Source: Anaeramoeba flamelloides
Lineage: Eukaryota > Metamonada > Anaeramoebidae
Direction: 5' to 3'
NCBI GenBank assembly: GCA_027625915.1
Contig: JANTQA010000012.1
Span: 12,858,501 to 12,922,500 of the forward strand
DNA: 64,000 nt
Shown here in pieces: positions 48,580 to 59,379 of the stretch. How positions within the stretch are numbered: position 1 is the stretch's first letter; every line of letters begins with the position of its first letter. A model generated the notes under the pieces. The model worked only from the letters and a program-made list of their open reading frames with translations, searched no databases and was not told the origin of the DNA. The position numbers were made by a program, and so were the translations under genes.

Positions 48580-50484
48580 AGAGACCTAGGAACAAAGTAT
48601 GTTGTTATTGGACCTAATCACATTAGTGCTACATGGTTTAAATGTCTATAAAAAATCGATTAGTCAAGTAGTCATATCTGTTGATCTCATCAATTAAAAA
48701 TGATCTATGTATTAGTAAAAAACTCAACAATTTCAGAATAAAATCTGCATTTCGCCATAAATTTAAAAGTTGAATTATCAATATTTCAGACTCCAAAGTT
48801 GTAAAATATCTTTCTTAAATTTGTTACGGAATGTGGATTAGTTGCTAAAAAATTCGTTTTTTTTTAAAAATTCAATTATTAACGAATAAATTTTTTTAAC
48901 AAATTATTTCTCAAATCATGCAAATATATTGATTCTATAAGTATCTTTATCAAAAGCAAACAAAACTAATCAGTCTTTGTGTTTTTATGTTGATGATTAT
49001 TGAGTTAATCTTTGATATAAAAAAATTATAAAAATAGTTACTTTTGGAGGTTCTAAATCTAAATTATTAAATACCAGTATACTGTATTTTAGGTTTCTAT
49101 TTTTAGATTTGGAAAAGGAATATTTAAAAAAAATTTCCAAAATGAAAATTTTTGTAGTGATCATTAGTAAAAAATGTAATAATTTGTTGTGCAATAAGAT
49201 TTATAATAGATTTTTTAGTGAAATTTGTGACATGGTTCACTAATATCATTTACATCGAATTAGTACACATTGTGATAATAGAGAAATTTATTATGGGGAT
49301 AATCCCTTTAACTCTTTTTTGATTTATTTATAACTTTTTTTAAAATATTTACTCACTTACAATTCATCAATTTAAAAAAATATATCAGAACAATAAAAAC
49401 TTAAAATGAAATTTTCCTAATATCTTTTCTATCTTTACAATTCATTTTTTCTTTAATTTTAAAAAATCCTTTGAATTCATAATCATTATTCTTTTTGATG
49501 TGCAAGATTAATTTAGCATTTATATTTCAATTCCTAACTAATTTTAGTAAAATATGTAATTATTTGGAATTGTGGGATTCTATTTTATATATATATTAAA
49601 TTATAAATCATAATATTTGTCTTTCTTTCAGTGTTAAAAAATGATATTAATTTCTTAATTTGATAACTTATCAAGTGATTTTGATATAGTTTAAAATTAG
49701 AAAAATAATAATTTGATCAAACAAAGATCTTCAACAAAAAAAAAAACAATCAATTAGGAAAAAAGAAACAAAAACAAAACAAATTGAACTCTTGGTCAGT
49801 TAAAATGGTATTGTTCTTTTGGTTTTATACCTGGTTGGTGGATTGGGTGAAGATTTACATGGATATTGCTTATTATTGTAGTAATAATCTTTGAATAAGA
49901 ACTTATTATCATACTGGATTTACTAATAAGAAATACTTATGATAATTGAAATAATTATGTGTATTCAATACATTTTAATTATCTTTAGTTAAAAAAATTT
50001 TTTGACATAATCATTTTCTAAAAACCGCATTTTAAATTCAAAATATTTCACAAAAAAGGTTTAATATAAAATTGATCGATCTTAAGATTGTTAAAAATTT
50101 CACATTTTTATTATTGATCCAAGCACATATTGTTTCTTTTTATTATTTGAGAGTAAGTTCAATTAAAATAATTTTATTATACTGGAAGTCAACACATTTG
50201 CTTTTTTTTATATTTACAATCGCATCTTAATATTGTCTTGTTTTTTTGAGTCGTGGTTTTGTTTGATTTTTAAGTATTTAAAGTTCCCTTTGTGAAAAAC
50301 TATTTATTAGATTTTTTTCCAACATAAAATAAAATACCACCATAGAATGTTATGATAAGAATAAAGCTTCAACCATTTAACTTTTCCCACCGTTGATCAA
50401 ACAAATCAACTTAGCACTCTGCTGTTGGTAAAATAAAGTGTCCAGAAAAGTATAATATGTGTGTTAAAAGAAAATTTCATTTTT
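48580..50484. other. AT-rich spacer
   Basis: No gene, RNA or repeat that I can support over 1.9 kb. The segment 48580-48680 is slightly richer in GC. Confidence 0.45.
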
Positions 50485-51024
50485 ATTTTTTGTTTTTTTT
50501 TTAACCTGGGAGTTTTTAATCCCTCTTATTTGTCGTTAGGTTTTTTTTAATTTAAGAAATAAAACGAAAATTTATTTAATTTTCCGTTTATTTCTCAAAG
50601 TAAAAAAAAACCTAGGCACTTATCGTGGGGTTTTCCAGAATTTAAAAGAATTGAGTAAAATCTATGATTTTTCTCCGTACTTTTGAATTCTGGAAAATCG
50701 CGGTTAACTTTTTTTTTAATTTGAGAAAAAAAAAAGAAAATTTCACAAAATTTTCTTTTTATTTCTTAAATTAAAAAAAAAGCTGTGCACTTAATGGCAC
50801 TTCCCGAATTCCTAAATATTTATTTAGAAATTTTAATAAAGACTCAAAAATTTGTCTTTTCTTCACTAGTGATAATAAATATATTGAGTCTTTTTTTATA
50901 ATAATATTACAAATATTATTATTGTTTAATATTTTAGAAATATTAATTTTTTTTAATTCAGATATCCAAATTTTATGATTATTTTCATAGGCTGGGCACG
51001 TCCAGAGAAAATGATCCAAAAAGG
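50485..51024 (-). mobile_element. 5'-truncated LINE with a hairpin cluster in its tail
   Basis: The coding end (51018-50805) reads DHFLWTCPAYENNHKIWISE, then LLSLVKKRQIFESLLKFLNK and LGIREVP, homologous to the zinc-knuckle end of the 18378 copy. The tail is then interrupted by 50533-50802 and resumes at 50532 with CAAATAAGAGGG (reverse strand), the hairpin GGGATTAAAAACTCCC and an A-tail. Possible target duplication TTCATTTTT on both sides (near 50477 and 51025). Confidence 0.8.
50533..50802. repeat. Multi-hairpin repeat cluster 4, inside a LINE tail
   Basis: Three palindromes in a row: one around AAATAAAACGAAAATTTATT, one around AATTTAAAAGAATTGAGTAA (TTTTCCAGAA paired with TTCTGGAAAA), and one around AAAGAAAATTTCACAAAATT. 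Ends TCGTTAGG and GTGCACTTAATGGCACTT. Comparison with uninterrupted LINE tails places the junctions to the base, with no target duplication visible. Confidence 0.8.
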
Positions 51025-52449
51025 TTCATTTTTTTTTTTAAGAAGACCTATAAATCAACCAATCGAAGAAACGAACATTAAACCTAGGTAAATATGGTAT
51101 TGGTTACTTAAAGTTCTATTATTCAAAAAAGAAATCCACTAAATAAAGTATCAAATTGTAAAAAAACACTCTCAAAAAATAGAGTAAATTTCTAAGAAAA
51201 TTTTTATCACTAAAACTCAAAAAATTACGAAAAAAACTGAGAAAATTTTGAACTAATTGAATGAATAATTTAAATTTTATTGAAAATATCTCGGTTTTTA
51301 CTATCAAAATTGATTTTAACTTTGGTATACTGTTGTGTAGCTAATTGGGTGTTACATTGGAACAACAAGAAAAAAAAAAGCAGATTATACTCTTTTAGCA
51401 CATATTATAGTCGTTGTGAACGCATTATTTTGATCAATGTATTGTGGTTTTTAATTTTATGTGTGAAACAAATAATTTTACAATTGTTTAACAACAAGTA
51501 CTTTGAATACTAAAGAATAACTAGACGCATGGCCAAAGTAAAAAATGTTATTTTCTCATCTTCTTTCAAAATACTAAAAAGTGAAAATTTTGACATTATG
51601 GTGGTTACTCCCTTAATTTAGATGTTACAAGTATAAGGTTTTTAAAATTGTCTTTTACCAGAGCCTTTCAAAAAAATAACAAGAACTCAAAATTGTTTCT
51701 CCTTAATTTATTTCTTGCTTCCTGGTCGTTGTCAGATAAATAGAAAAATTTTTCACTTGGTTTTCCAGACTTTTCTTTTCGAAATAAAGTTTTGAACAAA
51801 TAGGTAGTAATTTGTGCTCTCTCTTTGAAAAAGGAAAATGAAAAGGAAGTGAAAATGTTTCAAATTTATTCAATAACCTGTAATTAGAGCAGATTGATTT
51901 TGACAGTATTTGACTTTTCTAGTGTTTATTCGTTCAGAATTGAATTGATATTTCTTTTAACTGTTGAAATATTACAACCAAATTCATACACCAATTTTAC
52001 TGTTTCTAAAGAAATATTAATTTTTTTTTGAATTACTATTGAAAGTTTGAAAACTCTTTTGGAAAGAAAAAGATTAAATAACATCATTTGACCTTCTCAA
52101 TATTAAAAAAAAAAGAGAAAAAAAAAGAAATAATAATACAAATCAAAAACTACACTTGTAATTTCTTGTTTCTTGTGAACCAAACTATGAAATTGAAATG
52201 ATTTTGATATTACCGTTAAAAATTTTCAAAGAACATTTAAATTTTACAATTGAATGATTTATTATATCAGTCAAGATAAGAATACTGATCTTAAGAATTA
52301 TTAAAATCTGAATAAATGGAAATTTGAAAGGAGATTTCAGAAATACAATTATTGAAACGTTAGTTTTTTGAATTTTGAAAAGTTTATTTTTTTGTTTTTT
52401 TGACTCAAAGAATAAATTAAAAATTGTTAACAAAAAAACCATTTCTTAC
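51025..52449. other. AT-rich spacer
   Basis: No supported gene. At 51815-51870 the words CTTTGAAAAAGGAAAATGAA and GAAGTGAAAATG recall the interior of the Tc1/mariner-like MITEs, so a decayed copy may be present. Confidence 0.35.
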
Positions 52450-52782
52450 CACCAGTTTTGCCTTTAAATGATCTAACCCATTAACATATACCACCGATGT
52501 ACTTTTGAAATGATCAATGAAAAAGAAGAAATCGAAAAACAAAAGTTCGATGTAACACTTTTTTCCTTTTTTTTTTTTTTCTTGAAGCTTGTAATATTTT
52601 TATTCAAAGCGAGTTTTTAATAAAAAAACAAACTTGTTTATTTGATCAATTTGGATGTATATCTGCCCCAATGAACACATCACACATGTGGTAACTGACA
52701 CTTCCATAATAATCCTGATTACATAAATTTCCTCTTTTTTTTAAAAAAGTGTTTAGTGGTGTAAATAACCCAAGTTGGAAGC
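52450..52782 (-). other. Two coding-like islands, unidentified gene
   Basis: The upstream island 52782-52646 follows an acceptor-like AAAG and reads FQLGLFTPLNTFLKKRGNLC, then NQDYYGSVSYHMCDVFIGAD and IHPN before a TGA. The second, 52501-52450, reads TSVVYVNGLDHLKAKLV and ends at a GTAAGA donor. Both are free of homopolymers and coding-like, but the stop separates them as read. They may belong to two genes, or the first may splice before its stop. I do not recognise the family. Confidence 0.35.
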
Positions 52783-52834
52783 CTTTAAACCATCATGATC
52801 CTGAAAAAAAATATAAAAAAAAAAATATTAAACA

Positions 52835-53160
52835 TTTGCTAATTTTACACTTTTTAATAAACCCAATTATAATAAACAATGGTGGTTAATAAAGAAATCT
52901 TGGATCAAAAATTATTTTTCAAGATAATTTACAATTAAAGTTGAAAAATCCAATTTTCCAGGTTCTAAAAACATTATTTTAAATTTAATAGCAAAAAATT
53001 TGAATATTTTTTTCTTCATGTACAAGAGGTTATAGTAATATATTTTGGAAGAATTTTAAATTTAATAAATATTTTTCAAATACATAATCAATTATTTTGA
53101 CTATTAAAGAATTATTTATTGATCTAAATTTAAAAAAATATTTATTTTTGATTTTTCCGT
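52835..53160. repeat. About 310-bp dispersed repeat, copy 1
   Basis: Colinear with 56385-56690 and, inverted, with 63650-63930. Landmarks are CTTGGATCAAAAATTATTTTT, TTAATAGCAAAAAATTTGAA and TTTTGACTATTAAAGAATTA. In all three places it sits at the edge of a multi-hairpin cluster, here separated from it only by the MITE at 53161. Confidence 0.65.
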
Positions 53161-53562
53161 TACTGTTGTGGAAAAAAAGTGAAACAAGGTTTTTAATTGG
53201 GAACATTACTGAAAATGAAAAGTAAAATCAATAAAAAGAAGAAACCAATTAACTTCAAATAATAGCCCATTATATTATTTTCAATCAACCCAACAAATAC
53301 AATTTAAATCTACTTGATTTATCGAAATTATAGGTGTGGTTTTGGAGATCTCAAAAATAGTCAATTTTTTGAACAAATTTTTAATAATTGATCAATCAAA
53401 GAAAAACCCATACTAAAAGATAGTATTTAAAAAACTGTTATTGTGGCGAATACTTCATTTTGTCTTTATTTATTTATTTATTCTTTTTTTCATTGATCTT
53501 ACTTTTCAATTTCAGTAATGTTCCCAATTAAAAACCTTGTTTCACTTTTTTTCCACAACAGT
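53161..53562. mobile_element. About 400-bp long-inverted-end MITE, copy 3 (best preserved)
   Basis: Left end TACTGTTGTGGAAAAAAAGT and right end ACTTTTTTTCCACAACAGT pair, and the pairing continues through GAAACAAGGTTTTTAATTGG and beyond for about 85 bases. The core contains GATCAATCAAAGAAAAACCC. Its clean ends define the family limits. Confidence 0.8.
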
Positions 53563-53930
53563 TTGGTTTTTTTTAATTTTTGGAATAAACTGAAAATTTT
53601 TATAAATTTTCAGTTTATTTCAAAAAGTAAAAAAAACCAAGGACACTTTATGGACACTTACTTTAGGTTTTCCAGAATTTAAAAGAATTGAGTAAAATCT
53701 TCGATTTTACCCAATTCTTTTGAATCCTGGTAACCATAGGACACTCTCGTTAGGCTTTCTTGAGTTTTTTGTTTATTTGAAAAATCAGTTGATTTTCGTT
53801 AGGTTTTTTTTACTATCTATTTATTTGGAAAGTAGAAATAAACCTAGAACACTTCACAAATAAAACAGAAAACCCCAAGAAAACCTAGGGCACTCTCGTT
53901 AGGTTTTTTTTTTTTTTTGAAATAACCATC
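53563..53930. repeat. Multi-hairpin repeat cluster 5
   Basis: Palindrome around GGAATAAACTGAAAATTTTT, then one around AATTTAAAAGAATTGAGTAA closing with GAATCCTGG, then the TATTTGGAAAATCAGTTGAT and AACCTAGAACACTT/ACAGAAAACCCC modules. It lies between two copies of the 400-bp MITE. Confidence 0.7.
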
Positions 53931-54377
53931 CTGGAAAAAAACTGAAAAGGTTAAAAAAGTAAAATACGGTTTTTAATTGGGAAAATTTCTGAAAATCAAA
54001 AGTAAGATCAATTAATAAAAGAATAAATAAATAAATAAATAAAAGACAAAATAAAGGATTCAACACAGTAACAGTTTTTTTAGGCTATCTTTTGGTTGAT
54101 CAGGGTTTTTCTTTGATTGATCAATTATTAAAAATTTGATGAAAAAATTGAATATTTTTGAGATCTCCAAAAACTACTCTTGGATAATTTGGATAATCAA
54201 GGAGTATTAAAAATTTTTTTGTTGACTTGATTGGAAATAAGAGAAATAGATTATCATTTGAAGTTTATTTGTTTCTTCTTTTAATTGGTTTTACTTTTTG
54301 TTTTTTTTTTATAGGTTTCCCAATTAAAAATCGTATTTTTGAACTTTCTTTCTTTGTTTTCACTTTTTTTCCCAAGT
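53931..54377. mobile_element. About 400-bp long-inverted-end MITE, copy 4
   Basis: Left block GGTTTTTAATTGGGAAAATT, core TTGATTGATCAATTATTAAA, right block TTCCCAATTAAAAATCGTAT ending in TTTCACTTTTTTTCCC. Orientation is opposite to copy 3 in the core. A simple AAAT repeat (54021-54043) lies inside. Confidence 0.7.
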
Positions 54378-54570
54378 GGTTAAGGACTCTACGAATTTTA
54401 TGCTCTGTGAGGGTTGGAATGTCATACAGTAGACCGGGGGAATGGTTAAAAATCCCAAAAATTGCATTATTTTGACTTACAGCAAAGCATATAACTTTTG
54501 AACCATTCTTCCTATTTATAGTATGGCATTCCAACCCCCACAGAGCATAAAATTCGAAGAGTCCTTAACC
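54378..54570. mobile_element. 193-bp MITE with 50-bp inverted ends
   Basis: The arms GGTTAAGGACTCTACGAATT and ATGCTCTGTGAGGGTTGGAA on the left are mirrored by TTCCAACCCCCACAGAGCAT and AATTCGAAGAGTCCTTAACC on the right. Higher GC than its surroundings and unrelated to the other families here. Only T-rich flanks, so no clear target duplication. Confidence 0.8.
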
Positions 54571-54663
54571 TTTTTTCTTCTTTTTTAACATTAAACCCTT
54601 AAAATTAACTTGAAAACATTGAAAATAAAGACACCCTTTTTTATACTCGTATATCTTTAATAG

Positions 54664-55134
54664 TCTTTAAAACGAACTTTTGAGGAAGACCGAAAATTAA
54701 AAACCCCTTTTAAATTTGTCTTTTTGGATGGTTTATTCTTTATTTTGCAAAAAAAGTTGGCTGTTTCGAAGGGCAGATTTGTTTTGATTTGGAAGCAAGA
54801 TTTTATAATACCGAAGAAAATAATTTTATAAAATGTTCATCTTTGATCCCTGTGCCATTATTTAATTGCTATGTTTCAAAAGACCAGCCAAATATAATTT
54901 TCAGGCTCTTTAAAGAATTTGTAAGCAGGTTGTGTTATGTTCTTATGTTTTGGAATTGAAAGACTTTTGCATTAGCAACAAAAATATTTTTACAGGAAGA
55001 ATTCAAGAAGATCCAATTGCCGAAAGTATCCTCCACACGAAACAAAGTGATAAGAGATCGAGGAAGAAGAAGTTACCCTAGAACAAGCCAAAGGTACCAA
55101 GGGATGAAAAACAAACAAAACAATTCATTTCAAG
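54664..55134 (+). CDS. Unidentified gene, two exons visible, one frame change
   Basis: Exon 1 (54664-54920) follows an acceptor (TATATCTTTAATAG). It reads SLKRTFEEDRKLKTPFKF, then VFLDGLFFILQKK. After an A7 run at 54749-54755 it continues in another frame: VGCFEGQICFDLEARFYNTE, CSSLIPVPLFNCYVSKDQPN, IIFRLFKEF. A GTAAGC donor (54921) and an acceptor TTTTTACAG lead in phase 0 to exon 2 (54996-55134): EEFKKIQLPKVSSTRNKVIR, DRGRRSYPRTSQRYQG, ending at a possible donor. Another frame of exon 2 is also open and ends in a basic tail (KRSRKKKLP), so the exon 2 frame is uncertain. Upstream exons are not visible because mobile elements occupy 53161-54570. Family not recognised. Confidence 0.45.
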
Positions 55135-55199
55135 GTGTCTTATTACCCATCATGCTGTGTATTTTTGTTCTAAAGCGGGTTTTGACGATTATATCGAGT

Positions 55200-55270
55200 T
55201 TCCGATTAGTATAGAGGTAGAATGCCTGACTGTCACTCAGGTGGCCGGGGTTCAATTCCCCGATCGGAAG
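55200..55270 (+). tRNA. tRNA-Asp (anticodon GTC)
   Basis: A 71-base cloverleaf. The acceptor stem TTCCGAT pairs with ATCGGAA (discriminator G). The anticodon stem CCTGA/TCAGG encloses the loop CTGTCAC with anticodon GTC, and the T stem CGGGG/CCCCG encloses TTCAATT. The A box (TAGTATAGAGG) and B box (GGTTCAATTCC) are good. No intron. It lies 65 bases after the putative exon at 54996-55134, on the same strand. Confidence 0.95.
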
Positions 55271-55279
55271 TTCTTTTTT
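55271..55279 (+). terminator. RNA polymerase III terminator of tRNA-Asp
   Basis: TTCTTTTTT immediately after the discriminator base; a run of six T is the usual pol III stop. Confidence 0.8.
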
Positions 55280-56384
55280 ATCTCCTTTTTTTATCTAGAT
55301 CCCTTTCTTTGGTCTTGAAGAAGGTGTTTTGAAAAACAAATTGTTTTTTTTTTCAATAATAACACGATATTCTGAAGACCCAAAAAAATTCAAAAAAAAT
55401 TTTATTTAAACAAAATTTTCATAATAAATTGCATAATTTTTATATTTTTTTTTTTCACTTTTTTTTATTTTCTTTTTAACTATAAATAAATATTTCTAGT
55501 ATAAAGAAATGATTATTAGAATTGTTATTTATATATTATAATTGATCACTTTAATTTCTAAAAATATTTATTTTCAAAATTTGATTTTTAATTTGCCATT
55601 AATTTCCAAATAGAGTTTATTTTGAATTTTCATATAAAAACGTTTTTAAATCTTTTCAAAACTGAAGAAATGTAAATAGAAGACCCCCCCCCCCCCGGGG
55701 ATTAATTTCTGGAAAACCACCCTTACTTTAAAAATTTGTTTCTAAAGCGATGAATTCAAAAGTGAAAAAAAAAAAATTATCAATAATTCTTATAATGGGA
55801 AATATAAAATCTTCAAAAATACTCGAAAATGGAAGAGATTTATTTATTTTTTTTAAATGTATCTAAAATCATTAAAAATAAATTTGATATTGTTTTTATT
55901 CTTAAACAATCCTAATAATTACTATTTCATATAAATTTTTAAATTTATTTACAAAAACAAAAAAAAAAATAAAACTAAACCAAATTCCAAAAAATTTGTA
56001 CACAGTTTAAACAATTGAAAGAATAACAATATAACACTTTACATTTAATTTGGAAATAATTTTGATTTTACAAAACTGTTTCATTTTTTTTGTTTTTTTT
56101 CTTTTATTTTCATTTCCTTTTTTTTTCAGTTAATAATATGTTTTCTTAGATCAGTAATTTTTTTTCCGATGGGTGGATATTAGGTTAATGTTGAGTTCGT
56201 TATAGAGGAAAATAACATAAAATTTATTGATGGTATCTAATAATTTGATCAGCAACAGTTGACGAAATTTAAACAGATTTAAAAATATAATTTTTGTTGA
56301 GCTCGTTTTAGCATTTTATACATACATCATGATCATGAAAAAATTGTAAAGAATTACTTATTTTTTACTTTTTTTTAAATTCAA
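55280..56384. other. AT-rich spacer with a C13-G4 tract
   Basis: Nothing gene-like. 55684-55700 is a run of 13 C followed by 4 G, striking in this base composition. Confidence 0.45.
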
Positions 56385-56690
56385 TTATACTAAACACTAT
56401 TGTATATTAAAAGATCTTGGATCAAAAATTATTTTTAAATATATTTAACAATTAAAAGTTGGAAAATCAAAATTTTCAGGCACTATTAAAGTTTTTTTTA
56501 GATTTAATAGTAAAAAATTTGAAATATTTTTTTTTCACAGTTCAGACGTATTAATATATCTTCAAAACATTTTAAATCTAATAAATTTATTTCAAATAGG
56601 GAAAAAATTATTTTGACAATTAAAGAATTAATTATTGATTTTTATTTAAAAAAATATTTTTTTTTTCATTTTCAGTTAGGATTTTTTATA
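56385..56690. repeat. About 310-bp dispersed repeat, copy 2
   Basis: Matches 52835-53160 along its length (CTTGGATCAAAAATTATTTTT, AGTAAAAAATTTGAAATATT, TTTTGACAATTAAAGAATTA) and runs directly into hairpin cluster 6. Confidence 0.65.
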
Positions 56691-56945
56691 CTTTTTGAAA
56701 TGAAAAGAAAATTTTTATCAATTTTCAGTTTATTCCAAAAATTAAAAAAAAATCTAGGACACTTTACAGTTAGGTTTTCCAACATTTAAAAAGAATCGAG
56801 TAAAGTCATAGATTTTTGCCCAATTCATTTGAACACTGGAAAACACAGGACACAACCAATCTGTTTTTTTTAATTATTTTTTGAAATAAACATAAATATT
56901 ATTAAATTTTCGGTTTATTAACAAAAGTAAAAAAAAAAACCTAGA
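56691..56945. repeat. Multi-hairpin repeat cluster 6
   Basis: Palindrome around GAAATGAAAAGAAAATTTTT, then the eroded AATTTAAAAGAATCGAGTAA-type stem, then TTGAAATAAACATAAATATT with its mirror, closing in AACCTAGAAAACTCAC. More diverged than clusters 1 and 3. Confidence 0.6.
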
Positions 56946-56959
56946 AAACTCACAATTTT

Positions 56960-57152
56960 TAGTTTCAGTTACACTTTTATAACATGGATTTGAATGTAAT
57001 TTAAGACACAAAAAAATCTCAAATTAAGGTATAAAATTCAAATTCTATTAAAATAATTTGTATAAAAAAATCCATAAATGTGATTTTATTTTAGATTTTT
57101 TTATGCCTTAAATTTACTTCAGAGTTTTTGTATTAAAAATCGAACTTACTGC
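56960..57152. mobile_element. Foldback mariner-type MITE, copy 3 (diverged)
   Basis: Left arm TTTCAGTTACACTTTTATAA, right arm TTAAAAATCGAACTTACTG, with the inner AAAAAAATCTCAAATTAAGG shared with 5597-5792. Confidence 0.65.
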
Positions 57153-57300
57153 ACCACAAGGTTTTTTTGTTTCTCTATTTCAGTTTTATTATTTGGGTAG
57201 AAAAATTTCAAAACTATTAGTTATTATCTATCAAAATAAATATGACCAATTGGAACGAAACTAGTATTCACCCTTCCGTTTATTTGAAATTTTTTAGCCC

Positions 57301-57333
<33 letters not shown>

Positions 57334-58540
57334 AAGACGTTTTCTATTGTTTCATAAAAAAGTTTACAAAAACAGTATTCGCTTACAAAAAACAATATAA
57401 TTTAATTTATTTTTATTTTCATTTTTGAAGGATTAAATACCAAATAAATATAAATCTTAGACACCATATTTACCTAGATTGGCCATGTTTAAAATAAAAG
57501 ATTTAAAATAATATTGATATATTAATATATTTATTTTCTAATTTATCTTTAATTCTGTATTTAATTATAATAGAAAAATCAAAATAATTCAAAGATAATG
57601 AATTATTTTTTTTGTTTTTTTTTGATATAGGAAAAATAATAATAATTATTTATTTTTACATTTTATTTAAAGATTTTTTTTTTATTTTAATTTTTTATAT
57701 AAGAAATTTTATTACAATAATAGTAATTCTAAACTTAATACATTGATTTATTAACAATAAAAATCAAACAATGTTGTTAATTTTTTGATACAAAAAAATA
57801 AATAAAAAAATATAATACTCTAAAAAATTGATTTTTTTTTCGATAAAATTTCAAAAAATACCAAATAAAAAGAAAAATGAAATTCATTTCTTTAGACCAA
57901 AATTAAAAGTTTAATATCAGCAATCCACTAAAAATTCTATGTTAACAATAGAAAATACTGAAAAAACAAAAAAAAAATTCAAAATAAATTCATACATTAT
58001 ATTGGAATTAAATCAATAAAAACTTTTTCAATGAATAAAGTAATCAACCCTAAATTTTAAAAAAAAATAACAAAACAACTTTTAAATATTATTCAAAGAT
58101 AATAAAATAATCTTCGAAACCACGAATTGTATTTTTTGAATTTTTTTCAAAATTTTGAAAATATTTATATGAAAATTGTAATTTTTAAATCTAAATTAAT
58201 CAACTCTTAGAAAATAATTTTTGATAGATTGTCTCTTATCAAATAATATTGTTTATTTTATGTCTAGATCTTAAAAAGAAAAAAAAAAAAGTAAAAATAA
58301 AAAAATATCACTTTTTAATCAGACTCGAACTATTGACCAAATCATTTAAATTTGTAAAAATTCCTGTTGAAAAAATTTTCAAATTTTTCAATTAAAAAAA
58401 TTAATATTTGCTTTTAAATTTTGATTTATATTTTTTTTTTATATTTAAATTATTTAAAATCAAATATATTACTATTGAAAAGTAATCAACATATGAAAAA
58501 AGGTTTCTATTTGAGTACAAAATATCTTTTGCTAGGAATA
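57153..58540. other. AT-rich spacer
   Basis: No gene found. It contains a long A run at 57302-57331 and no other structure that I can support. Confidence 0.45.
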
Positions 58541-58737
58541 CAGCCAGTTTCAAATTTAAGGCACAAACTTTCAACGAAATTTAAGGCACAAAAAAAATCT
58601 CAAATTAAAGCACATAATTTCGAATTTATTTTTTTACAATTTATTTTTACCAGAATTTGTCTTTTCTGTCTTAATTTGAGATTTTTAGTATACTTTTATT
58701 TTCTTTGAAGTTTTTGCCTTAAAAGTGGAACTTACTG
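58541..58737. mobile_element. Foldback mariner-type MITE, copy 4, TA duplication intact
   Basis: Starts CAGCCAGTTTCAAATTTAAG after TA (58539-58540) and ends TTAAAAGTGGAACTTACTG before TA (58738-58739). The inner CACAAACTTTCAACGAAATT is identical to copy 1. Confidence 0.8.
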
Positions 58738-59379
58738 TAATATCATTTTAAAAAGAAATTAATTTTTTGTACCAGCATTTAAATAGTTATTATTTTCTAA
58801 ATATTTAATTGGAAAACCAACTTTGTATTATTGTGATACTTTTAAAATAGAAAATTAAATTATTTTCATTGTTTTATATAACTTACATCCTTCCTCTTAC
58901 CTGAAAAATTCTATCAATATTACATATGTAAGAAAAATTATTTTAATAATCGAAGAGGAAAAAATAAACAATAATTTTCAACCTATAAAAAAATGTCATA
59001 TATAACAGAAGGTAGAAATCTTCATATCTTAATATTTAAATAATATAAAATAAATAAGTAAATTAAATGATTAATAAAAATAAATTAAAAATGAAAATTT
59101 AGGAAAATAAAATACTTATATTAAAATTTTATTTGAGAAAAAATTATTTCAAATAACTGTTCCCCACTTTTTGGAAACTATTTAATAACTGTTTCACTTG
59201 TATCACAAATTGAAATATTAAAAAAAAAATTAAATTCTAAAACCAATTTTTTTTTCAAACTAGTTTTTAAATTAACAATTTTAATACCATAAAATCATTT
59301 TTACTGATATCCAATCAGACAAGAAAGAAATTGAAGTGTTTAAACAATTGATGATTCATAATAAAAAATAAAAAAAAAA
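58738..59379. other. AT-rich spacer
   Basis: Nothing supported. Confidence 0.4.

Noticed and set aside
54227-54534. Open frames of 82 and 89 codons on both strands
   Set aside because: They run across two MITEs (53931-54377 and 54378-54570) and are by-products of the inverted repeats.
58421-58708. 95-codon plus-strand frame
   Set aside because: It overlaps the foldback MITE at 58541 and is otherwise low-complexity F/L/I/K sequence.
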